Positions 44,905 through 58,000 of a stretch of 64,000 nt of DNA are shown in pieces. A program made the translations under genes and the position numbers. Below the pieces are notes generated by a model. The model saw only the letters and a program-made list of their open reading frames with translations. It was not told where the DNA came from and ran no database searches. Numbering within the stretch: the first letter of the stretch is position 1; each line of letters opens with the position of its first letter. Source of the DNA: Plasmopara viticola (taxonomy: Eukaryota; Oomycota; Peronosporomycetes; Peronosporales; Peronosporaceae); contig MBPM02000018.1 in NCBI GenBank assembly GCA_001695595.3, forward strand, positions 434,001 through 498,000, in the 5' to 3' direction.

Positions 44905-47212
44905 TTACATTCGAGGTGTGATAGTCGCGGCATTGGGTTCCTGATATGGCAGAGAAAAAGACGGAGTCTCGATGTTTACCAGCGACATATCAAACGAAAC
45001 TTGCTTGGAAGCCATAGTGCAGCAGTCAGCACCTGCATCTGGGTCGAGCGCGCTTGCATCATTCCCCCGTTTCTTTTTCAAAATACTGAGTCCGTTCACA
45101 ATCAAATATTAGCCATTAATGTGCACGGTAGTCAGGACACTTTGTACCTGCGAACTTTTTCGGAAGCGGACGAACGTTTCCTTTTCCCTTGAGTCGTAAG
45201 CTGACGATTTCTTCCTTTAGCTAATGCCTTTTTATCTAAAACTGACAAGCTAAGGCGTCTTGAAAAGTTTGTCGGAGGGGAAATCCCACTAGGTTTGCCG
45301 GTGTTTGTTAAGCTTGTCTCTTCTGTCTCGGGTGATGACTCATTACCACGCAATATATTTTCCGCTACGTTCTCAATACCATTCAGCCCCTGAGCGTTGG
45401 CGAGTTTTTCTCTATACGTGCACTCAACGTATTAGACACACGAATGCGAGGAGCAAGTGCTACAGCATGCCAATCTGCTTACTTTCGAGCGTATAAACTC
45501 CACCTTCGCGAGGTGATTGGAGGCGGAAATTCGGGCGGTGAAGGAGTTCTCATTTGCTGCAAAATTCTCTTAGTGTCTTCACCCTTAGACCTACGACGAT
45601 GCTCTTCTTGACGGTACTCCTCTAGCCTCTTTTCATATTTTTTGCGCAAGTCAAGTTCTGCTGTCAATTTCTCTTGAAGATTTTGAATTTGAGATACTTG
45701 ATTGGCGACCTGAAAACACGGTGATGACGTTAGTGCATGTAAAAATTTATCATGCATTCACAAACAAAGCATTCTCACCACCCCGTTAAGTCTAGAGATC
45801 TCTGCACGCTCAGTACGACGCAGCTTGCCCATTTGTATATGACTCAAACGCGATGCAAACTTTAATGAATTGATAGTCTCGTTCACGTCAGCACTTTTAG
45901 GGCTCACGTGCACGAGCAATAGAGTCTGATTCGCATTACCGCTTAGCGAATCATGCAATAAGTGCGTAATTTTTGAATTTCGAAACGGAACATGCTTTTC
46001 TTTCGCTAGTAAGGCTGACAAAACGTCGCCAATAGCCGCAAGCGACTTATTGATGTACTGCGATTCGCGTATAGTAAGTGCGGGTGTATCCGCCGCCTTT
46101 GAAAGTCGTTCCGAGCCAGCCAAATCCACGAGAGCCAGCCTCCCCGCAGCTTCCTCTCCATTTGATTTACTGGTACGGCGAATGTCAATCGTTAACACAG
46201 TGTGAGAACGGTTGCTGCGGTCGTATCTTGACGCCGTACGACTAGCCTTGGCTAGAGCAATTACATCGTTGAATTTTTTGGCGTTTGGTACAGTAGTTTT
46301 CTTCACATTTTTCAAATAAACACCATTATCACCATGTCGTATTTCCACAGTAGACGACAAGTTGCTCAGCTGACTACCACACATACTAGTGGCGCCAATA
46401 TGGCAACCCATACCCGCACTTGTAGGCGAGTTCCTGTCAGTTGAGCCTGTAGCAGCAGCAGCTGTTGCTGCATTGAATAAATTATCACTAGTGCTGGGCT
46501 GAGCTAATAGATCATAAATCTCCTCGTTATAAATTTCCACGATTTGAAGTTTGACTTGGAAGTCATAGACGTGCTGCTGTTGTGCCACTGAGTCGAATAT
46601 AAGCTCGGCTGCTCGAGAGTAAAGCCCTTTATCGCTCTCTGTGCCCTGCATTGTGTGCGTTTTACCCGCACCCGTTTGGCCATAAGCAAATACGCAGGCG
46701 TGACGGCCCGCGAGTGCCGAGCGCACGAGCGGCGCCACCTCCTTGAAGATTGTGGACTGTGAGTGCTGCTCATGGAATACTCGGGAAAATGAAAAGCTCT
46801 TGTAAAGGGCACCGTCCACGGGCGAAAAAACACTAAGCTCGTGCGCCGACTCGACCTGCACACGTTTACGGCGTTTATTCGGGCTCACGCCCTCGCTCTC
46901 CTCACCGCTGGATCCGAGAGTAATCGGCGGCATTGGCCGCACGCGGCAAAGTACGCGAATGCTTCCATGCATCTCGGCTAGCCGTGTCTCTAAATGACCA
47001 CGGGCCGCACGCTCGTGAGCCAAAGCTTCAACTGACGCGCGTTCGCGTTGTTTGCCTCTCTCCAAAGAGGAAACGAGCTCCGTCCCGAGCACGCCAAAGT
47101 CGCGACTACAAAGCCGAAACGATGTCGCCACGTCGCGTTTAAGCGCCGAGAGGCTTGCACGTAGCTGGGATGCCAGCTCACGCGTGGTTTTGGCTTTAAA
47201 GTCGTCCGCCAT
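44905..47212 (-). CDS. Kinesin motor protein, kinesin-14-like
   Basis: Four exons (47212-45779, 45709-45483, 45411-45148, 45085-44905) with introns of 69, 71 and 62 nt give 701 residues. Residues 1-82 form a short coiled-coil neck leading into SIRVLCRVRP, the entry typical of kinesin-14 motors. The motor has P-loop GQTGAGKT (about 178-186), LQIVEIYNEEIYDLL, DLAGSE and the FRNSKITHLL region. Switch I reads SNRSH where most kinesins have SSRSH. A Ser/Ala/Thr-rich insertion lies at about 237-285. After the motor a charged coiled coil and a basic tail follow. Minus-end direction is inferred from the neck only; unlike typical kinesin-14 the motor is not C-terminal. Confidence 0.92.
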
Positions 47213-47223
47213 GGTCTTCTTCT

Positions 47224-47246
47224 ACAATTTCGTACTGGGAATGCGC
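47224..47246 (-). promoter_or_regulatory. Candidate initiator of the kinesin gene
   Basis: On the minus strand gcattcccagtacgaaattg lies 12-32 bp upstream of the ATG and resembles the oomycete initiator core (CATTYY followed by an A/T-rich stretch). Confidence 0.4.
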
Positions 47247-47279
47247 AGCGCGCCAAAAAAATTTAAAGATTTTGCTTGA

Positions 47280-48559
47280 CTGGTATTTTATTTCTGGAGA
47301 ATTTAGTACTTGCTATTTTGTAACACAAAGTCTGCATGATATTTGTAAAAAGTAAAGTCATTACATAGATAATTAGTTATTGTTAATGTGATGGGTACCA
47401 CATCGAATCTTGCACAGTGGACGTGCGAGAATAAATACGATCTTTCGGTGAGCCTTCATACACTATCGTCGGTTTCAAAGGGATTGGAATGTGCAATACA
47501 TTGCAGCTTGAAGTCCTATTATTTAATTTATTTTGGTCCTACCAATATTCCTATGCTCAACTTTGCAATTAAAGCAGGGTAGCTGTCCTCCGAAATGTCT
47601 CAGTATGCAAATATCAACAGCGTGCTAGTCATGCATCGGGAGCCACCAAAAGCTATAATGTTATTTAGTGGAAAGTCAACTCTTGAATTAAATGCTCGGC
47701 TATTTACGATGGCCCGTTGTATCCTCTTCTGTGTCAGAAAACTAAACGGCGAGTGGCACACTGTACAAGCATACGCTAAGCTACATTCGGGCACCATCCA
47801 GGCACATATGTCACTATTTTAACAGGATGCGTTGCAAAACAACATCGTGAAATGTACACTTTACAAAGCATTCGACGGTTTTAATCAACTTTTTCTGCGA
47901 GAGAGTTACATAGTGTTGACCGCATTAATACCCCAAGCGGTATGCTTTGGTTATGTGTCATACCTCAGGGATTCTAAACGCACCTGCGGCGTTTTACCGT
48001 CAAGTGACGCAATTGTTCAGACTCCACTGGGCGTATGCACAGACACTTTTGATGACCTTCATTTCCATAATTGTACAGAGATTGGGAAGACGGACGTGAA
48101 AGTTACATTCTTTACTTACGAGAAATGATGGACTGCAAGCGCACGAACAAGCTTTATGCTATTGCAGATCAGTGCACCTTTTTTTTTTTTCTCTTCCACA
48201 CCAATTATCACTTTTAATTTTTTATTGAGAGCCGCTAATCAGCCCCCCTTTACAGAGCGACACATAGACTGATTAATCTTGTGCTATTGTGATAGGAAGG
48301 CCGGTTAGTTTGCAACCGATCGTCTGCCAAAGAATCAGCAACCTCGGTGTCGTACATCGAGTTGTCAAAGTGTTACATTTCTTAACAGCCCCCCCTCCTT
48401 AATGTAGTACCTCTAAGTCATAATAATGATCTGAAGCGAACATCATTATATTCAATGACCTGTAGGATATAGCTCGTTCGCAAGGGCAAAAAAATTTCAC
48501 CTCATCAACATTTTCCATTTCTTCAACTTTGTACCAACTAAAATCCATCGGTGATATAC
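47280..48559. other. Unassigned intergenic DNA
   Basis: Three successive plus-strand open stretches (47388-47582, 47595-47822, 47832-48128) read like decayed coding sequence but match no family I recognise. A poly-T tract lies at about 48178-48190. The third stretch contains QAVCFGYVSYLRD. Confidence 0.4.
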
Positions 48560-50460
48560 TTACGCGTCGTTGGAAGGGGCTCGCTTGGCAGTAACTCTTC
48601 AACCGCAGGTGAGGGCTTCATATTTTGCAAAAGAATAAAGAGAGCTGGACACCAATCAGACGGTAAATCAAAGCTTTATGTCTTAAAAGCTCGTGTGTGG
48701 ATATATCAACTTCCAAGCCGCACCAGCAGCGTAAATGCGTACGTAGAAGCCGCGGAACAGGCTGTCAGTCTGCTATGATTATTCGCAAAATGCGAGGATA
48801 AGAAGATTTGGTTCATTGTGTTGTTGAGGCCGACCACCTTGATCACAATTATAAGCTTTTCGTGGATGCTGCCGTGCATCCACAAAACCGGGCCCTTAAT
48901 TCGTTGAGCGGCAACAAATTTTGTACTACCGTCGGGTCTGGCTCCTAAGGCTATTGTCGCTGTAATGTGCGATAGTAACGTCACGATAACACCTCGTGAT
49001 GCACCAACATTCGCGACGCAAAACTTAGATATTTGTTCCGCGGAAGAACACCGCTGGCTGCTCTTCTTGATGCTCTTGGATCAGCAAGTCTTTGTGCGCC
49101 ATACTATACGCAGTTTGACGCTTTACGCATCTGTTCATTGTTCTCCGTCAACGAAAAGAGATATGCCGCAAATTAAGCGCTGGAAAAATCTGGTTGCTGA
49201 ACTCTACTTAAGAAACAAGTAATTTTGGACTTCCTCTTTTGCACGTGGTGAGGGTGAGCTCGACAAGGCAAACTTTCACATTCGCTTATATATTTATGGC
49301 TTGAGAAAGAGCCGAGGACTATCATGGCTCTTGAGGCAGAAACTCGTGGACTTTGTGGTGCATTGACCGTCGTAACCGACAGGGAATTAGCTCTCATGAA
49401 TGCTCTTGATGATATACTTTCTAAAGCTAGTACCTCCCTTTGCTGCTGGCATATCAGCAGAAACATTCTTGCCAGGCAGCGCAGGACTTTTGATTCAATG
49501 AAGGCATTCCAGAAGCTCACGAACCAATGGAATGCGTTAGCGGAATCGCCAACGACTGATATATACCAGCGTCGGCTTGACGAAATGCGATATGCCTTTC
49601 CGCGTCAAGTGATGGCGTATCTTCTCTGTAATCTACGCTATATACTGCATTACGATCATACAAGAACTTCACGAGTGGATAGCGCACACTCTGCGTTAAA
49701 TGAAAAGATTTTAGTGCAAACAGACGACTTGTTGACTGTAGATACAGCTTGCCAACTGGCTTGAGATGGCCAACTTATTGCCTTCAGACTGCAAGCAGCA
49801 TGAGAGCGCGCAATCAACGATATGCGGTTTGGCCAAGTCTTCGCCGGGGCAATGGGAAAGGTTTCGGTGCCAGCGCTGAATCTAGCCTTCAGCTAATCCA
49901 GATCTAGAAACGATGAGGAGGATTGCCAATGCATGTTTGTCTTACACCTTGATCATCCATGCAAGCACCAATTAAAATTTAGAGCAGCCGCAACATCGGT
50001 AAGAGGTTTCACCCGTGACATTTAAATTCGCATTGGTGGCTCATTTAACCTTCTTGAGAGACGACAGAAGTACCACCGCCACAACCATTAATCCACAAGA
50101 CGCTAGAACGGATTTTCAAACAATATGAAGAGGGTTCCATGCATTACAAAAGGGTGATCCTTGGGCACCTAGTAATCGTCCCGGATGAAAGTGTTTTAAT
50201 CTCATAAACGTACGAGGCCGTGGGCGACCCTCAGGATCAACTCAGGGCAATTTATCGCAGTTTGAGGTGGTTGAAGCGTCTTTTTACGAAAACGATGCGA
50301 AAAATGTGGACAGACGGGAGACAACAGAAGACGATGTAATAAACCTGTTGACATCAATGTTAATGCCGATCCGGCTCGCGCAGCCAATGCAGAGATCAAC
50401 CTCCCACTGTCGATGAGTGAGGACACTCTGCTTGATCTCCTAGTACTTAATTTAATTGCT
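48560..50460 (+). pseudogene. MULE transposase remnant
   Basis: FGLPLLHVV at 49223-49249 and TFTFAYIFMA following it are the MULE core entry. The longest open frame, 49324-49764, carries VVTDRELALMNALDDIL and CCWHISRNILARQ, the conserved D-R-E-x-A-L and C-x-W-H of MULE transposases. Further on, a C-K-H piece near 49960 fits the SWIM zinc finger, and NVRGRGRP near 50206 fits the C-terminal end. Frames shift several times, so it is dead. No terminal repeats were located, and the left limit is approximate. Confidence 0.8.
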
Positions 50461-51365
50461 CGTTCATGCCAGTCTTAAGATTGTGAATCTGCTTCTTAGA
50501 ACACTGATCTTCTGTCGCGATCGTTACCAAATAATCGGCTTCGTGCAGACTTGCAAGTTTTTCTGCGCTGCGAATGTTCTATATCCTACGGAACATTTAA
50601 ATCCAATGGTGTTCGCTCCGGCCAAACATAGATCTTCCAATTATAGCTTACGGGTACAGAAGTGAGGAGGGAAGGGCTGGTCAACAAAAAGGAGAAGGGC
50701 AGGTTAGCAACTCCCTAGATTGGCTGTGATATATATTTCGATCTTAAATTTAAACGACCGTCAAAATGTATCCTTGATACGTTATATATGAATTCAAAAC
50801 TTTCTTTTATCAATATAATCTACAGCACAAATCTCAGATAAAATTCTAATGTGACTTTTTGAGTGATTATAAAAACTATAGGAGCTAATTTATTTATTTA
50901 TTTATAGGGTGTAATTACTATACAAAAAAATCTCTTTTTAGGGTGCCTAATTAAAAGCATGGCATCCGAGCAGGTCTAGCTAAGATCAAGGTCCATCCAG
51001 CTAGAAAGACTTATATGAGTGATTTGGCCTGGTCAATTTCTTACACAAGTACAGCACAAATTACGCAGATGTATATAAAAGCCATTGTCCGGCCTCCTTC
51101 AAAATTCCAAAAGAAATTGGGAAGCTCAACAACAAAAGGCGTCTGACAAATGTAAGGAAATCCAATAAAATAAGAAAATTCGGCCTTGCTAAATTAAAAA
51201 TAGCCGTCGGGTGTTGTCTGTGATGCGTCAGATTTTGCCATCGCACTGCGCTGCTATAGGCAGGTGCTATAAATTAAATCGAATTACTGCGCTCAAACCA
51301 CTCGATCTTTTTCCTTGGCGTCTGCAAATAGCCCTTTCCTTATTTCAAGATAAAAAGCTACTTGC
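50461..51365. other. AT-rich intergenic DNA
   Basis: No gene recognised. It contains a short (attt)n simple repeat at about 50887-50906. The sequence may be noncoding parts of the flanking MULE and Gypsy remnants. Confidence 0.5.
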
Positions 51366-52550
51366 GATTAAGAATGCTATCGTCAGTTAAGATTTTACTT
51401 GCTAAATTGTAAGTCATTCATCATCGGTACAGATCAGGCGCCACGACGCACTGTGACCGTCATCATACCTCTCGCAGAGAATGGCCAAGAGGCTCGAAGT
51501 ACAATTTCGAGGTGCAGTACAAACCAGGGAAGCAAATTGCCTCGACTGATGTGTTACTGCGTCGTCCAAGCTATGATTCAGCTCATGTCACGATTTGGCC
51601 TCATCTGCATCGGATCTAAATCGTGGCACATACGAGCGCGATGACATGTGAGTAGTTTTGCTAAAGGCTCTAGAGAGCAATGGAATCAACGACTATGGAC
51701 AATTGTAGGCGCTATTTAGCGCAAGGTTACATCGGTTATCGGTGGATACCGGGCTGTTGTGTCGCAGCACTGATCAAGATGCCCCATAGCGTGTAATAGT
51801 TTCCCACGATGAGAACTTAAGACATCGTATCTCTACATGAAGCACGATACTTAGCTTGGCGGTCGGTCGAGAGAAAACGTATAGCTTGACTAGCACTGAT
51901 CATTGCTGGCCTTAGTTACAAAGGTCGGTCTGCATATATGTACGCACGTGCGGAGTAAGCCAACAGGTTAAGCTTTTGCCAAATGTGTTCAATCTATTGG
52001 CAACTCATCAGCTCTATCCAAATGCTAGCTATTTATTGATGCGGAGCTAAAGGACTAGACAGACAGCACTAGAATTGTGGCTTCTGCTGACAATCAAGAT
52101 TAGCAAAGACTTATAAGCGCCTGTACCGGATTTGACCGACGGTGTTGTTACGGCAGCGGTGTTCCCTGATCGCGTAATCAAATAACAAAGACTCCCTCAG
52201 TCAGTTTTATTGGACTAACATCTCGCTTCACGGGCTTTTTTCGTAAAAGTGTTTGAAGAGGTTGAAGGTGTCCACAACGAGATACTCGAAGACAGAGTTT
52301 CAGAACGATTAAGTGATTCACGTCGTCGAAGACGGGTTGCGCAGTATTTTCGCAGACACGCCGAGGTGTTAGAGTTTCATCTTCGTACTCATTAAGTTCG
52401 CTTTGAGCAAGGTCGTTCATGCCACAACATATTAACGCTATTTTACATGTATGTTTATAAAACTTGTTGGCGCGACTACATTGTGGTCAAGGATGAGTGG
52501 CGAAGTATACTTAATCGGCTTGCTGATACCAGGCTTCTGATACGATGCAA
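51366..52550 (+). pseudogene. Gypsy (Ty3-type) remnant, RNase H to integrase
   Basis: In order: a T-D-Q-A-P remnant of the RNase H TDH motif (51425), FEVQYKPGKQIASTDVLLRR (51508-51567) at the RNase H end, VIVSHDENLRHRIS followed by GREKTY (51800-51880) of the integrase zinc-binding region, a Y-V-R-T-C piece (51940), and VIHVVEDGLRSIFADTP (52312-52362) from the integrase core end. All lie on the plus strand in different frames with many stops. LTRs were not located. Confidence 0.8.
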
Positions 52551-54448
52551 CTAAGCCGGAGAGTTTGTGTCGAAGGTATCGGGTACGTATGAAATAATTT
52601 GACAAAAAATCAAGGCTAGAATTTATAACTTCAAGCGAAAGGAAAAAAAAAACTTGACGAAGGTTTGAGTTGAATATGTGATATGATGAAATGCTAAGGA
52701 TCTACTCACAAGTTGCTGCTGTATCAGCTCGAAGCACATCCGCAAATCATTGGACCACTATAAGTTGTAACAAAAAAGGCTTGCGTATACGCTTAATACC
52801 TTTAAAAGAGTGATTGCACATCTTATGTTCTCATGTGGGCTTACTTCAGCTGTATTACGCTTCGGATTAGGTACGCGCGGGAGAATGAGCTTCGGGTGAT
52901 ACGCAGGCACGACCGAGGAAGGCCATTTTATTAGCTGGGGAATCAAATTCAGAGCACGAAGTGTCGCAGCTTCTGTCCTGTCAGGTGCAAGTCGATTGAC
53001 CACGATGCGATTACACGCTCGAGGGGCGAGAGCTGGTCGCAGAATTCATGGAGGTCTCCAAGCTGAGAAAAGGAATGCATGTCTTGGATAGTACAGTTGA
53101 TATTTTTGACGTAACTATTCTCCTCCGACTAGTTTGGTCGCCGAATGATTTGAAGACATCCTTTTTCCCCCTTCTATACATGGAAAGCAAGCGCGAGAGA
53201 ACATTCTCGCGCAAGGTTGTCGCCAGTGTCTAATTTATTAGTTTGATATTTACATACTTTAATAACTCATGCTGATTTGAGATTCCATTTCAACAAATTG
53301 CCCTAATGTAAAGACGCTTCTGATGTGTTCAGCGTCTTTAACATGACTGCGCTTCTTATCCTCAAAGCAGAGGTGCTCAAGCCATTAACAGATATCACTT
53401 CAAGGTCCAAGGCGACCATTGCAAAAGAGGTGCTTTTGAAAACATGATTTTGTGAATTATAGGCTGCAGTGCGATAGTCTAATGTGGGTCTTGATCTGTA
53501 CAAACTTAAGCCAAGACTCGCACATCGACTTTGCCAAAGATGTTGCAAAGTGCGAGCAGAGAATATAGCTCCTTTTATTCTTGTACCCAAGGCTTAAAAA
53601 GCATTTCGTCATCTATAAAACTTTCATAAGCGGTACGATACACAGGACCGGCATTGAGCGTTTGCTTTCTGAAGCCGCCATACGATCACAAGAGTCCTCC
53701 TGTTGAAAATATTTCGGTTTTAAAAGCCTGGGTTTTAGATACGTGCATGCCTCAGCTAACGATTCATCAAGGCCGATGTTCCGGTATCATTGGCGCATAT
53801 GGTACCAAAGGCGCGGTCTCGGGCGATCACAGCCATCTCGTCGGAAACGAAAGCGCACATCTAGAATCAAGTAAACTTTAATAAGCTGTGACTGCACCTC
53901 TTACTCTTTGCTTCTCATCGAGAGCTTTTGCCACGAGCTTAAGCCTATCAGGCACAAGCGTTTGATTGAAGAATGGGCACGTAGTGTGTGTGGGAGCCGT
54001 CGCTACTAGCGATCACGAGATGCGCAATGCACGGGCTTGTAAATCTATATAGAGCACCATTTAACGCATTAGACTTGGTGATACGAGTCCCAGGACAACA
54101 AACAAGGCTTGAGATGTGTCGAGGGAAGCACGTGCCGTCATCATCCTTTGATGCCGGGCGGATCGTGGTAGTATACTAATTCTAGGATACAGGCAGATAG
54201 CCATCTGCTGTAATAAATGAAAGGAAGAGACCTGAATTATCACTCCTTTAAATAAAAAAGCCACAGCGGCCTATTCACACAGACGGTCTGCTCCACTATA
54301 GGGTGGTTCCGGAAGGTCCAACAAGAGTCGTTGTCTACAATTACGAAAACCTAAAGGAGGATATACTGTTCTAGGAACATAATGCTCCGATTAGCGGTCT
54401 TAATATAATAATAAGCCTTAATTCTTACCATATATGATGGCCTCTTCG
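52551..54448. other. Unassigned, repeat-rich DNA
   Basis: No intact gene. A plus-strand stretch at 53001-53233 reads LEGRELVAEFMEVSKLRKG and may be old retrotransposon coding sequence. Other short frames at 53303-53590 (-) and 53654-53881 (+) are not recognised. Confidence 0.4.
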
Positions 54449-54777
54449 GAAAAGGTTGGGGTGACGCCCTCCTTCCAAGCGTGGGGGCTAAATGCTCGCG
54501 CGCTTCGGGCAGGTGCTCTCGGGCATCTGCAGGTGTCTCTAACGAGTCTCACCCTCGACGCGATGGTATTCAGCACCAGGGCGCCACCTGGGCTCTAACC
54601 AAGTCAGAGCTAAACAAAATAATGGAAGATCCTCACGACCTCGGTGCTGGCTGCACTGCCCGCCGAACGATACCCGACGTATGCGGACACCACTCTATGC
54701 CGTGGACTAGCCAGACTGAGCCTAGCACGTGCATAACTTGGCAAAGCGATAATGTAATACAACACAATACAATATTG
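54449..54777 (+). mobile_element. Second copy of the SINE-like element
   Basis: Matches the minus strand of 9969-10290 over nearly its full length, from ggaaaaggttggggtgacgc to a tail gataatgtaatacaacac. The copies differ by several percent, so they came from separate insertions or diverged long ago. No convincing target-site duplication was seen here. Confidence 0.75.
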
Positions 54778-55079
54778 TGGCCAATTCTACATTTGAAAGT
54801 GGGTAAGCAAATATGTAAGATCTATTATTTTCAGCACAAACTTTAAGTTCATTGGTTAGTGTGATTGCACGCTAGTATACTACAAACGTCTATAACTTCT
54901 TCAGTTGGTCTATGGTATAGTGCTTTTGCCTTTCGGTGAACCCCTGTCTCACGCTAAAAAAACGGAGCATACCTCCTGACAAATATTTGATTGGCTTTGC
55001 CTAGAATTCGTCCATTACTCCTGTGCTGTTTCGTTCGGCTTCGTTGAACGGAATAACAAAAGGCATGTGAATCTACAGG
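54778..55079. other. Intergenic, nothing recognised
   Basis: About 300 bp between the SINE-like copy and the second Gypsy remnant; no gene or repeat identified. Confidence 0.4.
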
Positions 55080-58000
55080 CCCGTTTAAACACCACAGAGC
55101 CGTAACAAGGAGCTCGACAAGCTTCGAAAGGACTTATTCTCGGCAATGCTGAAACAGCTGAACCTTGTCCAACTTATCCGAAACGAAGTACCAAACTGTA
55201 ATAACTAGGAGCCAGTACTCAGTGCACACCATCTTTGGAAACCCAAAGTGCTGTATAGGCAAGTCCAAGAACTATTGGAGTTTTCGTTTGACCACTCTTC
55301 CTGTAAATACAAAAAGCGTAGACTGTAAAACAAATTTTATCAGTCTTGTCTTTTTCCTCTGAGTTATATCAAGGTCAGGTACATTATACTAAAAGCGCGG
55401 AGCAAGTCTAGCAAGTATGGTCCAACAAAGCGACTGAGCGCCAATCTCTAAATCTTCGACAATGAGACTTTCAGCCTCGAGTTTACGAGCGCCAACTCAG
55501 CAAAACTCGGTTAGCGCCAATGGCCAAGTGGACTTGGCCGCTCAGGCTAGTTGCTGCCTCGTCTGTAGAAACAGAACAAGACACACTGTCCATGCAGCAA
55601 CCACTACTGCATTTGTCTCAGCAATAACAGCATTATCAAGCCCAGATGCAAGCTCAAATGCAAGTCCAAATGCAACAGGCTAATGAACACTTCGAGTTAT
55701 TCGTTGTATCAAGGGATGAGTAGAAAAAGAAACACTCTCCTGTTTATGAAGGAGGATTTGGCGAAGACATTAGATTATGGATCTTTGCTTTTTTTCGCGC
55801 TAGTAGGCCTCACCAGAGTCGTAAGACTTTGTGACGCTTATCTCGAGCAATTAAGGCAAGTCCGCGCTAAATTGGTAGCGTGCCTGTATGGCCCACTGCG
55901 AGCGCATAAACCTGTACAAAACATGGGCATTGTTTAATCTCAAACGCGCACACGCTTCAAGCCTAACCATGATGTTAAAAAGCGGATGTTTCACTCAAAG
56001 TAAATTGAAACTATCCACTTGTACGTTCTAATTTCCAAGACTTGATACTTCAAACTGAATCGGGAATGAGCAAATTTAAATGTAGATCTTTTTTTAAAAA
56101 ATGATTACGGGGAGAGACCGCGAAAAAATCAAGATAGAAAGTCCGAGTACCTTCTGGAAAACTTGCTTAAGCTTCGACTTTGCCTTTACCGGAAAGACCA
56201 AATCTTGTATCGACAAAGTCGTTTAAGACGAATATGAAAGAATGGGGAGATCGTGCGAACAAATTTCGACCTCAGAGACCAAAGTATTTTGATAAAAGGA
56301 ATGACGAGAACGATGTAGCATTAATGGAATATTCAAAGTCTTGATAGAGTGACTCGGACGAGAAGTTACCAAGTATGAGACGATGCAAGTCGATTTTGGC
56401 TGCAATTCGATTGTTTACCGCCCCGACGATCCGTGCATATGAATTTGCAGATATCTAGTTTCGCTTTACCTTCTAGAACGCTCCATGCTATACCTGTATC
56501 TGATAATAAGAATGCCAGTATCGGAATGATGTTGATCGGGGAGTAAAGTTCATATATCAATTGGGCTACTAAAAGCATGACTCCTCGCATCAATACAGAG
56601 CACTGATCGGCAATTTAACTAAGCCCGCACAATCCGTGTTTGGTCCGAAGGGCTACGCAAGCCTCGAATAAATCAGAGCCGCGATATCTTTGATTACTAT
56701 TGGCAACAAGGCCACCATGGCCGTCAAGTAATGAAGTAGCTGATTTCTTCTCAACCGGCTACGAGAATGTTGCGTCACGATAGCGGTATTGAAGCTGATT
56801 TACCAACAGCCCGCATAATTATTACAAGGCGTTGCGCTGTTATAACCTAGGATGAGAATAGCTAACAAATAATCTGGCGCATGGAGCGCTAAGAAAGTAT
56901 GCGGACACGGTTTTTCGCACAGAGCTTTCTGGCAAGACACTTGCGGTACGAAAAGGAATTGAGCACTTTTTTTGCTCAAACCTAGTCGCAAGCTCATATT
57001 TGTCAAGCAATAGCGCTAGAGTCCTAAAGAATCGAAGAATGCACCAAAAAGATGGTTCAAGCAGGCATTACTCGACCAAGTACGTCAGCCTTTTCGGCAC
57101 CAACGTTTTGTGTCGAGAGGTCTGTATATTAGCGCGTTGTGCACGATTATCGTCAGCTAGATACAGCTACAACCTTGCCAGCGATACTGATGTCGCATCA
57201 GAAAGACACCTTTTGACGCCGTGTTCGAAAGTATTGAATTCCGTGCATAAACCTTTTGGAGGCTACGATTAGGTTAAATTGCGTGAACCGGATATTTCAT
57301 CTGCTGCTTTTTCGAACCCAGATGGTCGATCTGTGTATTTAGTCACTCCCGTGGGACTTAGCGGAAGCCCGGGTACTTGCAATGGTTTTTGCAGGAAGTC
57401 TATTGAAATGCAAAAGAAGTGATGAGAATCCTCTTTTACGACCTCTACGCGTTCACACAAAGTGAAGATGTCGCAGACAACATTACGGCTTTAGACCATG
57501 TACTCATACGGTGTTAAAAATAGCAACGCTGCATCTAGATGTCAAAGTGCCAGCTCTACGTGGATGAGTTCTTATGCTTACAAGACTTAATCGGACGAAA
57601 AAAGAATGGATGCCTACAAGGTTAAGCTCTTCGCAGGGTGGTCTGTGCCCGAGATAAAGAAGTAAACGGAGTGCTTCAGGCACTACAGTCTATGTCTTAC
57701 TGTTCCGCGAGGATTGTGCGCAACTTTCAGGCTAATTTATGACAGTTTGGAGAAAAAAAGTCTTAGAAAAGCAATCAAGCTCTTGGACAATCAACTACGC
57801 TGCTTTACTGAGCTCAAGCGTTGCTTGATGCTTCCACCTATTATTCGTCTTCTTTACATTTGATAATATTTGGTATACAAACAGACGCCTCAAAAATTGT
57901 AATTGGGCGAGTCTTTATGTTAAAAAGGAAGGAGAGCGATAGCATCCAATTGCATTTGCTGATCAAAAGATGAGCCCAGCTGAGCTGATCGCAAGCAAGA

